A stretch of 64,000 nt of DNA from Bifidobacterium callitrichos DSM 23973 (GTDB taxonomy: Bacteria; Actinomycetota; Actinomycetes; Actinomycetales; Bifidobacteriaceae): NCBI RefSeq assembly GCF_000741175.1, contig NZ_JGYS01000005.1, positions 186,001-250,000 on the forward strand. The letters run 5' to 3'. Each line of letters begins with the position of its first letter. Positions within the stretch are counted from its first letter, which is position 1. The notes below the pieces were generated by a model. The model made no database searches, was not told the DNA's origin, and saw nothing but the letters and a program-made list of their open reading frames with translations. This document shows, piece after piece, positions 39,857 through 49,125 of this stretch. Made by a program: the position numbers and the translations under genes.

Positions 39857-39895
39857 GTAACCTACGGTATCGTAGGTTACGGTAACGTAAGTTAC
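39857..39895 (+). promoter_or_regulatory. Three-half-site operator on the hemolysin-III promoter
   Basis: GTAACCTACG (39857-39866) and CGTAGGTTAC (39871-39880) form a perfect 10-bp inverted repeat around GTAT, and a third half-site CGTAAGTTAC follows at 39886-39895. The repeat overlaps a promoter with -35 TTGACT (39846-39851) and -10 TATCGT (39868-39873), 16 bp apart. This is a classic repressor position. Confidence 0.72.
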
Positions 39896-39936
39896 GAAAA
39901 CGTCAACATCACGACAAGTCCGGAGGCGACGACACG

Positions 39937-40818
39937 ATGATGACCGACGAGGAGATCCAGGCACGGCGGCAGGCGGTGACCGAGGCGAGGGAACAGGCGC
40001 TCAAGGCCCGGGCCGATGCGGCGCGGCTGAAGGCGAAGCTCAAGGCCGAACGCATCCGTTCGAAGGCGGAGGCCAAAGCCAAGCACATCATCGCCAAGGG
40101 CGAGGAGCGCGCGGCACGGCTCGAGGGCATCGCGCCGGCCGAGGTCGAGCGCAAGATCCGTCTCGACGTGCACGGCCGTCCGAAGCCCGCGATGCGCGGC
40201 TGGATCCATGCGGTCGCCGCTCCCCTGTCGCTGGCGGCCGGCATCGTGCTCATCTGCCTCGCGCAAGGGACGGGGCTCAAGTGGGCGTGCGCGGTGTTCA
40301 TGGTCGCCTCGCTGGTGCTGTTCACCAATTCGGCCTGCTACCATCTGGGCGACTGGAGCCCGCGCGTCACCGACGTGCTGCGACGCATCGACCACGTGAA
40401 CATCTTCCTGCTCATCGCCGGCACGTACACGCCGGTCTCGTTCGCGCTGCAGCCGTTCTGGCGCAACTTCATCATCATCTCGATGTGGGCGTGCACGGCG
40501 GTGGCGATCATCATCCACGTGATCTGGATCAACGCGCCGCGATGGCTGTACACGCTGGTGTACATCGTGTTCGGCATCTACGGTCTGGCGTTCATGGCGC
40601 TGTTCTGGACCTCGCCGTATGCCGGCCCGGCCGTCGTGGTCCTGCTGTGCTCGGGCGGCGCCTGCTATATCCTCGGCGCGATCGTCTATGCGTTGCGTCG
40701 GCCGGACCCGTGGCCGAAGGTGTTCGGCTTCCACGAGATCTTCCACTGCGGCACCGTCGCCGGATACGCATGCCACATGGTCGCGATCTACATGGTGATC
40801 GTGGCGCTGTGGGTGTGA
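39937..40818 (+). CDS. Hemolysin III / PAQR-family membrane protein with a coiled-coil N-terminus
   Basis: A 293-residue protein. Residues about 1-75 are a highly charged helix (RADAARLKAKLKAERIRSKAEAKAKHII) not found in typical bacterial members. The rest is the seven-helix TrhA/hemolysin III core with its zinc-site pattern. That pattern is the histidine in WIHAVAAPLSL, ACYHLGDWSPRV, RRIDHVNIFLLIAGTYTP, and the C-terminal FHEIFHCGTVAGYACHMVAIY. Bacterial members have been linked to membrane-energetics homeostasis rather than haemolysis. Expression is probably controlled by the operator just upstream. Tandem ATGs at 39937 and 39940 make the exact start uncertain. Confidence 0.88.
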   Translation: MMTDEEIQARRQAVTEAREQALKARADAARLKAKLKAERIRSKAEAKAKHIIAKGEERAARLEGIAPAEVERKIRLDVHGRPKPAMRGWIHAVAAPLSLAAGIVLICLAQGTGLKWACAVFMVASLVLFTNSACYHLGDWSPRVTDVLRRIDHVNIFLLIAGTYTPVSFALQPFWRNFIIISMWACTAVAIIIHVIWINAPRWLYTLVYIVFGIYGLAFMALFWTSPYAGPAVVVLLCSGGACYILGAIVYALRRPDPWPKVFGFHEIFHCGTVAGYACHMVAIYMVIVALWV

Positions 40819-40854
40819 GTCGGCAGGTGTAAGCCGACATAGGCAGATGCATAC

Positions 40855-40894
40855 GCATGAACCCCCGACACCTTCAGGTGGCGGGGGTTCATGC
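40855..40894. terminator. Bidirectional terminator hairpin
   Basis: GCATGAACCCCCG pairs with CGGGGGTTCATGC, and an inner CACC/GGTG extends the stem across one mismatch. It lies between the convergent hemolysin-III and greA genes. Confidence 0.88.
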
Positions 40895-40914
40895 GATAGG
40901 CCGAAATAAGCCGA

Positions 40915-41394
40915 TCAGACCAGCGGCTTGGAGGCCTTGATGGTCACGGAGATCTCACGGCCGTTGGGGGCCTTGTAGCTCACGGTGTCGCCGGCGTTGG
41001 CGCCGTTGATGGCCGCGCCGATCGGCGACTCCGGGCTGATGATGTCGTGGTCGGTCGCGATCGCGAGGTCGCGCGTGCCGAGCACGAAGACCTTCTCGCG
41101 GCCCATCACGTCGAGGGTGACCAGCGAGCCGTCGCCGACCTTGCCCTCCGGCGGGGCGGTCAGGATCTTCGCGTTACGCAGCTTGACGGTGAGCTCGTCG
41201 ATGCGGCCTTGGTTGACGCGCTGGGCCTCACGGGCGGCCTGATAGCCGCCGTTCTCGCTCAGATCGCCCTCGGCGCGCGCCGCGGACACCTTGGCGAGGA
41301 TCTCGTCGCGGTATTCGCCCTCGCGCCAGGCGAGCTCCTCCTTCATCTTGTCGTAGGCCTCCTGCGTGAGCAGGATCGTCTTTTCCTCGGTCAT
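40915..41394 (-). CDS. greA: Transcription elongation factor GreA
   Basis: A 159-residue factor that rescues backtracked RNA polymerase. The N-terminal coiled coil (residues about 5-75) carries the tip acidic residues in SAARAEGDLSENGGYQAAREAQ. The C-terminal FKBP-like domain ends SPIGAAINGANAGDTVSYKAPNGREISV. Length and motifs are standard. It lies downstream of the FKBP gene on the same strand, with a hairpin between them. Confidence 0.96.
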   Translation of the reverse strand: MTEEKTILLTQEAYDKMKEELAWREGEYRDEILAKVSAARAEGDLSENGGYQAAREAQRVNQGRIDELTVKLRNAKILTAPPEGKVGDGSLVTLDVMGREKVFVLGTRDLAIATDHDIISPESPIGAAINGANAGDTVSYKAPNGREISVTIKASKPLV

Positions 41395-41444
41395 AGTCGT
41401 GATTGTCCTCTCTTGAAAGTGGATATGCGTACCAATACGAGAAA

Positions 41445-41467
41445 GCGCCGGATGTCATTCCCGGCGC
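41445..41467 (-). terminator. Terminator hairpin after the FKBP gene
   Basis: GCGCCGG pairs with CCGGCGC around a 9-base loop, and the minus-strand transcript continues into TTTCTCGT. It separates the FKBP gene from greA. Confidence 0.65.
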
Positions 41468-41518
41468 CTTCCCTGAAAACTTCTAGCGAATCCGATATGC
41501 GGCTGTATGGGCCCGAAT

Positions 41519-41923
41519 TCAGCGCGTGGAGATGATGTCGATGACGAACACCAGGGTGTCGCCGCCGCCGATGCCGGCCTGCGGGACGCCACGGGAGCCG
41601 TAGCCGTACTCCGGCGGGATGGAGACGATCAGACGGGAGCCGACGTTGTGACCCGGCACGGTCTGATCCCAGCCCTTGATGACCTGTCCGACGCCGATGC
41701 CGAAGCTGGCCGGCTGGTGACGATCGAAGCTGGAGTCGAACGGCTTGTCCTTGCCCCACACGACGCCGTGGTAGTTCACGGTGACGGTGTCGCCGCGACG
41801 GACGATCGGACCGTCGCCCTCGACGACCTCGACGACCTTGAGACCGGCCGGCGCTTCGGTGGCCGGGAACTCGATGACGGGCGTGGAGCCGAACTCGGCC
41901 TGCACGGAAGGCATATCAGCCAT
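41519..41923 (-). CDS. FKBP-type peptidyl-prolyl isomerase
   Basis: A 134-residue single-domain FKBP. It has the fold's core GDTVTVNYHGVVWGKDKPFDSSFDR, GQVIKGWDQTVPGHNVGSRLIVSIPPEYGYG and a final DTLVFVIDIIS strand. No signal peptide is present with the start at 41923, so it should be cytoplasmic. That ATG has a strong AAGGAGG six bases upstream, while the longer frame above it has none. Confidence 0.94.
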   Translation of the reverse strand: MADMPSVQAEFGSTPVIEFPATEAPAGLKVVEVVEGDGPIVRRGDTVTVNYHGVVWGKDKPFDSSFDRHQPASFGIGVGQVIKGWDQTVPGHNVGSRLIVSIPPEYGYGSRGVPQAGIGGGDTLVFVIDIISTR

Positions 41924-42046
41924 GGGTTTCCTCCTTAGGATGCCTTTGGATGGCGTCCTCGACTGGACATAATGTCGCTCATAATAGCACCGAACGGCAC
42001 GGTCCGCACCGTTTCGGCCCATGGATTATCCGCATCGACGAACCGT

Positions 42047-43507
42047 TCAGCATTCGACTACGTTGACCGCGAGACCGCCCTTGGACGTCTCCTTGTACTT
42101 GGCCATCATGTCCTCGCCGGTCTCGCGCATCGTCTCGATGGCCTGATCGAGCGTGACGATGTGCGATCCGTCGCCGAGCATGGCCATGCGCACCGCGTTG
42201 ATCGCCGTGTTCGCCGCCATCGCGTTGCGTTCGATGCAGGGGATCTGCACGAGTCCGCCGACCGGATCGCAGGTCAGGCCCAGATTGTGTTCGATGCCGA
42301 TCTCGGCCGCGTTCTCCACCTGCTCGGGGGTCCCGCCCAGCACGGCGGCGAGTCCGGCCGCGGCCATCGAACAGGCCGATCCGACCTCGCCCTGGCAGCC
42401 GACCTCGGCGCCGGAGATCGAGGCATTGCGCTTGAACAGGTACCCGATCGCACCTGCCGTGAGCAGGAACGTGACGACGCCCTCCTCGTTCGCGTCGTCC
42501 ATGAAATGCCAGTAGTAGTGGAGCACCGCGGGAATGATGCCCGCCGAGCCGTTGGTGGGCGCGGTCACGATACGCCCTCCCCCGGCGTTCTCCTCGGAGA
42601 CGGCGAGCGCGAACAGGTTCACCCATGCGGCGTCGGAGGATTCGAGCACGGCATCGCGCCGGGAGCGTCCGCGCTTGAGCACGTCGGAGTTGGAGGCGAG
42701 CCGCTCGTACATGCGCGGCGCGCGGCGCGGCACGTCGAGTCCGCCGGGCAGTGACTGTTCGGCGGATGTGCATCCGTGGTCGACGCATTCGCGCATGACC
42801 CTCCACACCGTGTCGATGTCGGCGCGGACCTGCACGGCGGAGCGGGTGGCGGTCTCGTTGGCCCAGACGAGTTCGGCGATGCTCAGGTGGTGTTCGCGGC
42901 ACAGGGCGACGAGTTCGGAGCCCGAGGAGAACGGGTAGGGGGCGTCGGGGCCGAAGTCGGTGGACGAGCCCTCGTCCCGGTCGGCGAACGACGTGCCCTC
43001 GGGAGGCTTGTCATGGATGCCGATCATGAGATCGTCGGGCGCGCCACGGCGGATGAATCCGCCGCCGATCGAGTACCAGACCTGCTCGTCGACGAGGTTG
43101 CCGTCGTCGTCGAACGCCTGGAATCGCATGCCGTTGGGGTGGGCGGCCATGCGGCGCCAGCGGTCGAAGACCATATCCCGGTCGTAGTCGAAGCCGATGC
43201 GTCTGACGCCGGCGAGGTTCAGCGTGTCGTCAAGCGCACAGGTCTCGCGGATGCGCAGCATGTGCTGCGTATCGACCGTGGCGGGAACGTTGCCTTCGAG
43301 TCCGGCCATGACGGCGCGGTCGGTGCCGTGGCCCAGACCGGTCAGGGACAGGGATCCGTAGAGCGTGACCTTGACCCGGGCGGTGCGGTCGATGAGATCC
43401 GAGTCCCGCATCGAGGAGACGAAGGCGTGGGCCGCGACCATCGGCCCCACGGTGTGCGAGGAGCTCGGCCCCACGCCGATCTTGAACATGTCGAGCACGC
43501 TGAACAT
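42047..43507 (-). CDS. sdaA: L-serine dehydratase (single-chain, Fe-S)
   Basis: A 486-residue enzyme that deaminates serine to pyruvate. The beta domain is at the N-terminus ([23 protein letters not shown]). The alpha domain (residues about 190-480) contains [41 protein letters not shown] and the Fe-S cysteines, including [28 protein letters not shown]. The ATG at 43507 has AAGGAGG six bases upstream; the frame extends much further but only through non-coding sequence. It competes with glyA for serine. Confidence 0.96.
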   Translation of the reverse strand: MFSVLDMFKIGVGPSSSHTVGPMVAAHAFVSSMRDSDLIDRTARVKVTLYGSLSLTGLGHGTDRAVMAGLEGNVPATVDTQHMLRIRETCALDDTLNLAGVRRIGFDYDRDMVFDRWRRMAAHPNGMRFQAFDDDGNLVDEQVWYSIGGGFIRRGAPDDLMIGIHDKPPEGTSFADRDEGSSTDFGPDAPYPFSSGSELVALCREHHLSIAELVWANETATRSAVQVRADIDTVWRVMRECVDHGCTSAEQSLPGGLDVPRRAPRMYERLASNSDVLKRGRSRRDAVLESSDAAWVNLFALAVSEENAGGGRIVTAPTNGSAGIIPAVLHYYWHFMDDANEEGVVTFLLTAGAIGYLFKRNASISGAEVGCQGEVGSACSMAAAGLAAVLGGTPEQVENAAEIGIEHNLGLTCDPVGGLVQIPCIERNAMAANTAINAVRMAMLGDGSHIVTLDQAIETMRETGEDMMAKYKETSKGGLAVNVVEC

Positions 43508-43578
43508 GGCGATCCTCCTTTTCAATCCGATGACGGGACTAACGGGATGAACGGGATTGGACGGTCTCTTCTCGGGGG

Positions 43579-44148
43579 CTAGCTGGCCAGCGCGGAGAAC
43601 ATCATCGCGCCGACGACGATGCCGAGCGCCGCCAGCACGATCTGCACGACGAGCAGCCCCACGGCCAGTCCCCTGCGCGAGGCGAGACTCCTGCCGTACG
43701 CCTGCGCAAGCATGTAGGCGATGAAGCCGAACACCGCGTAATTGACGGTCAGGGCGGCGATGTCGCCGTTGGAGAGCACGACCCCGTTGAGCGGCTGGTC
43801 GAGCGAGTTCATGAGGCTGCTCATCACGAGCATGCCCCACACGCCGTAGCCGAGCGCGCCGACCACACCGTAGGCGATCGGCCTGAACTTCTCGCGCATG
43901 CGCAGCGTGAACGATTCGACGCACCACAGCAGGGCGAATCCGACGATGTAGGTGAAGGCGACGGCGACGAGCACGACCATGAGCGCCCACGGCACCAGCG
44001 AGGCCACGTTGCCGATCATCGACAGGTAGAAGCCGGAGCAGGCGATCGCCCCTACGCTCAGCACGGTGCCGGCGATGATGTTCTGCGCGAGCATGATCGG
44101 CAGTCCGGTGACGGTGTCCTTGTCGACGGTGGTCCAGCTGGACGGCAT
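43579..44148 (-). CDS. Uncharacterised five-helix membrane protein
   Basis: A 189-residue protein with about five hydrophobic helices, at residues 15-41, 48-75, 91-112, 129-151 and 159-184. A basic loop (LRMREKFRP) follows the second helix. AAGGAGA precedes the ATG at 44148. It is 71 bp upstream of sdaA on the same strand and may be co-transcribed with it, but I do not recognise a family and see no transporter motif. Confidence 0.75.
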   Translation of the reverse strand: MPSSWTTVDKDTVTGLPIMLAQNIIAGTVLSVGAIACSGFYLSMIGNVASLVPWALMVVLVAVAFTYIVGFALLWCVESFTLRMREKFRPIAYGVVGALGYGVWGMLVMSSLMNSLDQPLNGVVLSNGDIAALTVNYAVFGFIAYMLAQAYGRSLASRRGLAVGLLVVQIVLAALGIVVGAMMFSALAS

Positions 44149-44254
44149 GGCGGGTCTCTCCTTTTTTCTCGTAACGAAGCTGCCAGCAGGTTATCCGTCC
44201 ATTGTTTCGACGACGTATGTTGACGGTGATGTACGCGGCCGTCCGGGTCTTGGG

Positions 44255-44334
44255 TGCCTCCAGCGGGACTCGAACCCGCAAGCCGAAGCGATCGATTTTA
44301 AGTCGACTGCGTATACCGATTTCGCCATGGAGGC
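44255..44334 (-). tRNA. tRNA-Leu (anticodon UAA)
   Basis: On the minus strand the 7-bp acceptor stem GCCTCCA / TGGAGGC, the anticodon loop CTTAAAA (anticodon TAA, between paired GTCGA and TCGAT), a short class-II variable arm and the T-arm GCGGG-TTCGAGT-CCCGC fold normally. The discriminator base is A, as in all tRNA-Leu. Confidence 0.93.
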
Positions 44335-44408
44335 GCTGGCCGCGAGGGCCAACCGTTCTATTGTACGCTACCGTACGCTCGTGCTCGACGTCACACTCCG
44401 ACTGCGGT

Positions 44409-45407
44409 CTACGCGGCGAGCAGACGGCGACCGTAGTCGAGGACGATGCCGTCAAGCAGGCCGTGCTCGCTGGCGATGTACGAGTCGATCGTCTCGCCAT
44501 GCGTACGCTTCGCGGCCTCGCTGACCTTGGCGAGCACGCGGTTCCACACGAGCGCGCCGCCGCCCACCACGTCGATGCGCCCGGGGTGGATCGTCTTGTA
44601 TTCGCGGCGTTCGGCGCGGGTCATCCTGAGGAACCGGTCGTCGATGGCGTAGGCGTCCGCAAGCGACATGCGATGCCCGTCGACGGCGGTGTGATCGTAC
44701 TGCCTCAATCCCATGGCGAGCGCCGTCATCGTGGTGACGGTGCCCGACACGCCGATGATGGTGCGGGCGCGGCCGGCCGGAACGGTGCGGAACGCCTCGT
44801 CGATGTGCTCGTCGATGTCGGCGACGGCTTCGTCGATCTCCTCCTGCGTGGGCGGATCGGTCCTGAGATGGCGTTCGGTCATGCGCACCGATCCGATGTT
44901 CATCGAGAACGCGGCCTCGACGCGCGTGGCGGGTTCGTTCACGCCATCCCCGCCGAGGACCAGTTCGGTCGAGCCGCCGCCGAGATCGACGACGAGGTAG
45001 GGGGCGGGCAGATCGCCGCGGTTGACGACGGACGTGGCGCCGAGGAAGCTCAGATCGGCCTCCTCGGTGCCAGGGATGACCTCGGGGCGCACGCCGAGGA
45101 TCCGTTCGATCCCGTCCTCGAACTCCTCGCGGTTCTCGGCGTCGCGCGTGGCCGAGGTGGCGACGAAGCGGATGCCGTCGACCGGATGGTCGGCGAGGAT
45201 CCCGGCGAACTCGCGGGCGGCGGTGTAGGCGCGTTCGAGCGCCTCGTCGGCGAATCGATGGGTCTTGTCGACGTCCTGTCCGAGACGGATGACGCGCAGT
45301 ACGCGCGGAACGATCTCGGTCATGCCGTGTTCGTCGACGCGCACGACCTTGAGCCGGATGGAGTTGGTGCCGCAGTCGACGCCTGCGACGGTTACCGCCT
45401 TGCCCAT
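44409..45407 (-). CDS. ppx: Exopolyphosphatase / pppGpp phosphohydrolase family
   Basis: A 332-residue Ppx/GppA protein of the sugar-kinase/Hsp70 fold. It starts VAGVDCGTNSIRLKV (phosphate-binding loop 1) and has YLVVDLGGGSTELVLGG (loop 2) and IIGVSGTVTTMTALAMGL. It is the short actinobacterial form (about 320-330 residues) without the C-terminal HD domain of the enterobacterial enzyme. The start has AGGAGGG upstream. It is the last gene of the eno / divIC / DUF501 / ppx cluster, which is conserved in actinobacteria. Confidence 0.94.
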   Translation of the reverse strand: MGKAVTVAGVDCGTNSIRLKVVRVDEHGMTEIVPRVLRVIRLGQDVDKTHRFADEALERAYTAAREFAGILADHPVDGIRFVATSATRDAENREEFEDGIERILGVRPEVIPGTEEADLSFLGATSVVNRGDLPAPYLVVDLGGGSTELVLGGDGVNEPATRVEAAFSMNIGSVRMTERHLRTDPPTQEEIDEAVADIDEHIDEAFRTVPAGRARTIIGVSGTVTTMTALAMGLRQYDHTAVDGHRMSLADAYAIDDRFLRMTRAERREYKTIHPGRIDVVGGGALVWNRVLAKVSEAAKRTHGETIDSYIASEHGLLDGIVLDYGRRLLAA

Positions 45408-45504
45408 GATGAGCCCTCCTGTAATGGGTTATGCTATGTGCTTTGCCGTTGCTTTTTCTATTGCTTTCTCGTTCGTATGACCTAGTGTCTGCCGACGCCC
45501 CGCA

Positions 45505-46059
45505 TCACTCCACGCTGCAGCGGCATACGGACGGATCGAACTCGTCCCTGACGCGCTCGAGGACCATGTCGCCGATCGGGTTGGCGCCGGGGCCCATGAC
45601 GAGGGACTGGGCGATGAGCGCGTGCAGGCACTTGACGCGCACGGGCATGCCGCCGGCGGAGGTGCCTTCGATGTGCTCCTCGCTGTCGCCGAGCTTCACC
45701 GCGATCTCGTGACGGAACGCGAGATAGTACTGGTGGGCCTGCTCGTAGGCGGCCTTCACGTCCTCGTCATGCTCGACCAGTTCGGTGTAGTCGCGCATCG
45801 CGCCGTCGGCCTCGACATGCGAGGCGGCCTTGACGGCCTCGGGGCTGGTCAGATAGCAGGTGGTCGGGAACGGCACGCCCCCGGGCAGCAGGGGCCTGGT
45901 GACGACCGCGAGCGGCCTGCCGCACGCGCACCGGGCGCCCACGGCGACCATGCCGCGCGGATAGCGCCCGAGTTGCCGTTCGACGATGGCGTAGTCCTCG
46001 TCGGTGGCGGGGTGCTCGAGGATGGCGTCCGCCAGAGCGGACGGATCGATGTGGCTCAC
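45505..46059 (-). CDS. DUF501-family protein
   Basis: A 184-residue protein of unknown function. The N-terminal half contains YAIVERQLGRYPRGMVAVGARCACGRPLAVVTRP, with a CxC motif, then the conserved PFPTTCYLTSPEAVKAASHVEADGAM. The GTG start at 46059 lies three bases after the stop codon that the upstream divIC-like gene would use if it were not frameshifted. The family is almost always found between divIC and ppx in actinobacteria. Confidence 0.9.
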   Translation of the reverse strand: MSHIDPSALADAILEHPATDEDYAIVERQLGRYPRGMVAVGARCACGRPLAVVTRPLLPGGVPFPTTCYLTSPEAVKAASHVEADGAMRDYTELVEHDEDVKAAYEQAHQYYLAFRHEIAVKLGDSEEHIEGTSAGGMPVRVKCLHALIAQSLVMGPGANPIGDMVLERVRDEFDPSVCRCSVE

Positions 46060-46628
46060 TGCTTACTGTCCCTTCGTGTCCTGGTTGTTCGAGGTCTTCG
46101 TCTGCTGGCTGCTGTCCAACTGGCCATCGGCCTGATCGTCGTTCTGATCGCTTTGGTCATCCGGCTCGTCGGCCTTCTTGAACGCATATGCCAGTTCACT
46201 GTACCAAGCAGCTGCTTCGACGTGTCCGTGCCTGTCGATGCTGATTCCCCGCTTGTGCCGTCCTCGGCCGCGTCGTCTCCCGTCACGGCCTCGGGATGCT
46301 GCACAAGCACGGACTGCTCGCCGGGGAAGACGAATCCCAGGCGTTCCCGGGCCTGAGCCGCCACATAGTTCTTGTCGTTCCAGCGGGAGATGTTGTTCTC
46401 GAGCTCCTGCTTCTGGGCGATGAGCGCGGCCTCCTCGCGCTTGAGACTGTTGAGATGCGCCAGATCGGTGGCGTAGGTGTTGAACGTGGAGACGAGCTGG
46501 ATCGCTCCGACCGCCACGATGAACAGCGAGACGAAGAAGGCGATCGGTCCGAAGTTGCCCGAGCGTTGGCGCTTCTTCACGTTCGAGGCCTTGCCGTCCT
46601 TCGGTGTGCTTCGGTTCCGTGTGCTCAT
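46056..46628 (-). CDS. Septum formation initiator (DivIC/FtsB) family protein with a C-terminal frameshift
   Basis: A single-pass divisome protein. A basic N-terminus precedes one transmembrane helix (IAFFVSLFIVAVGAIQLVSTF, residues about 30-50), then a coiled coil (HLNSLKREEAALIAQKQELENNISRWND) and the conserved YVAAQARERLGFVFPGEQ. After residue about 140 the translated frame turns into an Arg/Thr-rich tail. In the next frame the same DNA reads WYSELAYAFKKADEPDDQ and an acidic Q/D/S-rich tail ending at a TAA at 46063, as expected of the family. One base appears to be missing at about 46204-46212. The ATG at 46628 has no ribosome site and lies just past the U-run of the eno terminator. Confidence 0.85.
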   Translation of the reverse strand: MSTRNRSTPKDGKASNVKKRQRSGNFGPIAFFVSLFIVAVGAIQLVSTFNTYATDLAHLNSLKREEAALIAQKQELENNISRWNDKNYVAAQARERLGFVFPGEQSVLVQHPEAVTGDDAAEDGTSGESASTGTDTSKQLLGTVNWHMRSRRPTSRMTKAIRTTIRPMASWTAASRRRPRTTRTRRDSKQ

Positions 46629-46640
46629 GGCATATAAAAA

Positions 46641-46675
46641 TACCCGTCGCATTCGACGGGCGAATGCGACGGGTA
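46641..46675 (-). terminator. Rho-independent terminator after eno
   Basis: A 15-bp perfect stem (TACCCGTCGCATTCG with its complement) has a 5-base loop and an ATTTTTA tract on the minus-strand transcript. The tract ends a few bases before the divIC-like start codon. Confidence 0.92.
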
Positions 46676-46727
46676 CCTGATGCCTTATTCAGTCGGCCGG
46701 AGTACGGCTCGGCGAGTCGTCACAGAC

Positions 46728-48344
<1,617 letters not shown>

Positions 48345-48830
48345 ATGGACGAATCGCATATCCGCCGCGCGCAGAAGCGCGACATCCCCGAACTGCACCG
48401 GTTGTTGCGTCAGGTCGCCGACGTACACCACAACGGACGACCCGACCTGTTCAGGCCGAACGCGACGAAGTACACGGACGAGGAGCTGGCCCGTATCGTC
48501 TCGGATGACGAGACGCCCGTGTTCGGCGTCTTCTCGGACGATGACGACGCGACATTGCTCGGCTACGCGTTCTGCGTGTTCCAGCGCCCGCAGCACAATC
48601 ATGTCCTGACCGACATCACGACGCTCTACATCGACGACATCTGCGTCGACGAGACGGCGCGTGGGCGAGGCGTCGGCACTGCGGTCTACCGGCACGTGAT
48701 CGACTTCGCCAAGGCGAACGGCTGCTACAACGTGACCCTCAACGTGTGGTCATGCAACCCCGGCGCGCAGGCGTTCTACGAGGCCATGGGCCTGAAGCCC
48801 TACAAGATCGGCATGGAGACGATCCTGTAA
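48345..48830 (+). CDS. GNAT-family N-acetyltransferase
   Basis: A 161-residue GNAT protein. It has IRRAQKRDIPELHRLLRQV at the start, the beta4 strand LYIDDICVDETARGRGVGTAVY with the acetyl-CoA pyrophosphate loop (RGRGVG), and the C-terminal NPGAQAFYEAMGLKP. The acetyl acceptor is unknown; the sequence is close to the general predicted-acetyltransferase group. The ATG at 48345 lies seven bases after a TACACT -10 box with no ribosome site, so the mRNA is probably leaderless. Confidence 0.9.
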   Translation: MDESHIRRAQKRDIPELHRLLRQVADVHHNGRPDLFRPNATKYTDEELARIVSDDETPVFGVFSDDDDATLLGYAFCVFQRPQHNHVLTDITTLYIDDICVDETARGRGVGTAVYRHVIDFAKANGCYNVTLNVWSCNPGAQAFYEAMGLKPYKIGMETIL

Positions 48831-48859
48831 TTCCGTCGGTGTCTCCCGCGGGTGTTTTC

Positions 48860-49020
48860 CATCCCGCGGTAACGCGCCACATCACGCGGTGAAATCCCCA
48901 TGGAGCGGTGTTTGGCCCATGACGCGGTGACGCAAAACGGCTTAATTCCGCCAATTCACAAAATGCGGTCACCGCTTGATGGGTATTTCACCGCTTCATG
49001 TACTCTCACACCGCATGATG
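48860..49020. repeat. Seven degenerate 19-20-bp units built on GCGGTGA, four forward and three reverse
   Basis: Forward units begin at 48860, 48880, 48899 and 48918 (CATCCCGCGGTAACGCGCCA, CATCACGCGGTGAAATCCC, CATGGAGCGGTGTTTGGCC, CATGACGCGGTGACGC). Reverse units end at 48981, 49000 and 49020 with the complement (ACCGC-N2-GATG, ACCGC-N2-CATG, ACCGC-N2-GATG type). They flank a core of about 25 bp around GGCTTAATTCCGCCAATTCACAAA. The period is two helical turns, so bound proteins would stack on one face of the DNA. It lies between the acetyltransferase stop and the lipoprotein start. Confidence 0.75.
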
Positions 49021-49125
49021 GCTGCATGCATACGCGGGCGTGGGAAGCGTACATTCCGCGGGATAATGGGAAGAGAACGGCATCAACGCAGATGCCACCC
49101 ATCCGCGCGCTGAAGGGAGACGGCG

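Noticed and set aside
43508..44500. Extension of the serine dehydratase frame upstream to about 44500.
   Set aside because: It runs through a ribosome site, a separate membrane-protein gene and a tRNA gene. The family start [11 protein letters not shown] at 43507 has its own AAGGAGG.
46056..46200. Taking the Arg/Thr-rich end of the divIC-like product as genuine sequence.
   Set aside because: The adjacent frame gives the expected WYSEL motif and an acidic tail with a properly placed stop codon, so the Arg-rich tail is better explained by a frameshift.
48860..49020. Reading the GCGGTGA cluster as a CRISPR array.
   Set aside because: Units are degenerate, contiguous and in both orientations, with no regular spacer and no cas genes nearby.
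48860..49020. Reading the GCGGTGA cluster as a simple hairpin terminator of the acetyltransferase gene.
   Set aside because: The mirror pairs are not in nested order (unit 2 resembles 6, 3 resembles 7, 4 resembles 5), so no single long stem forms.
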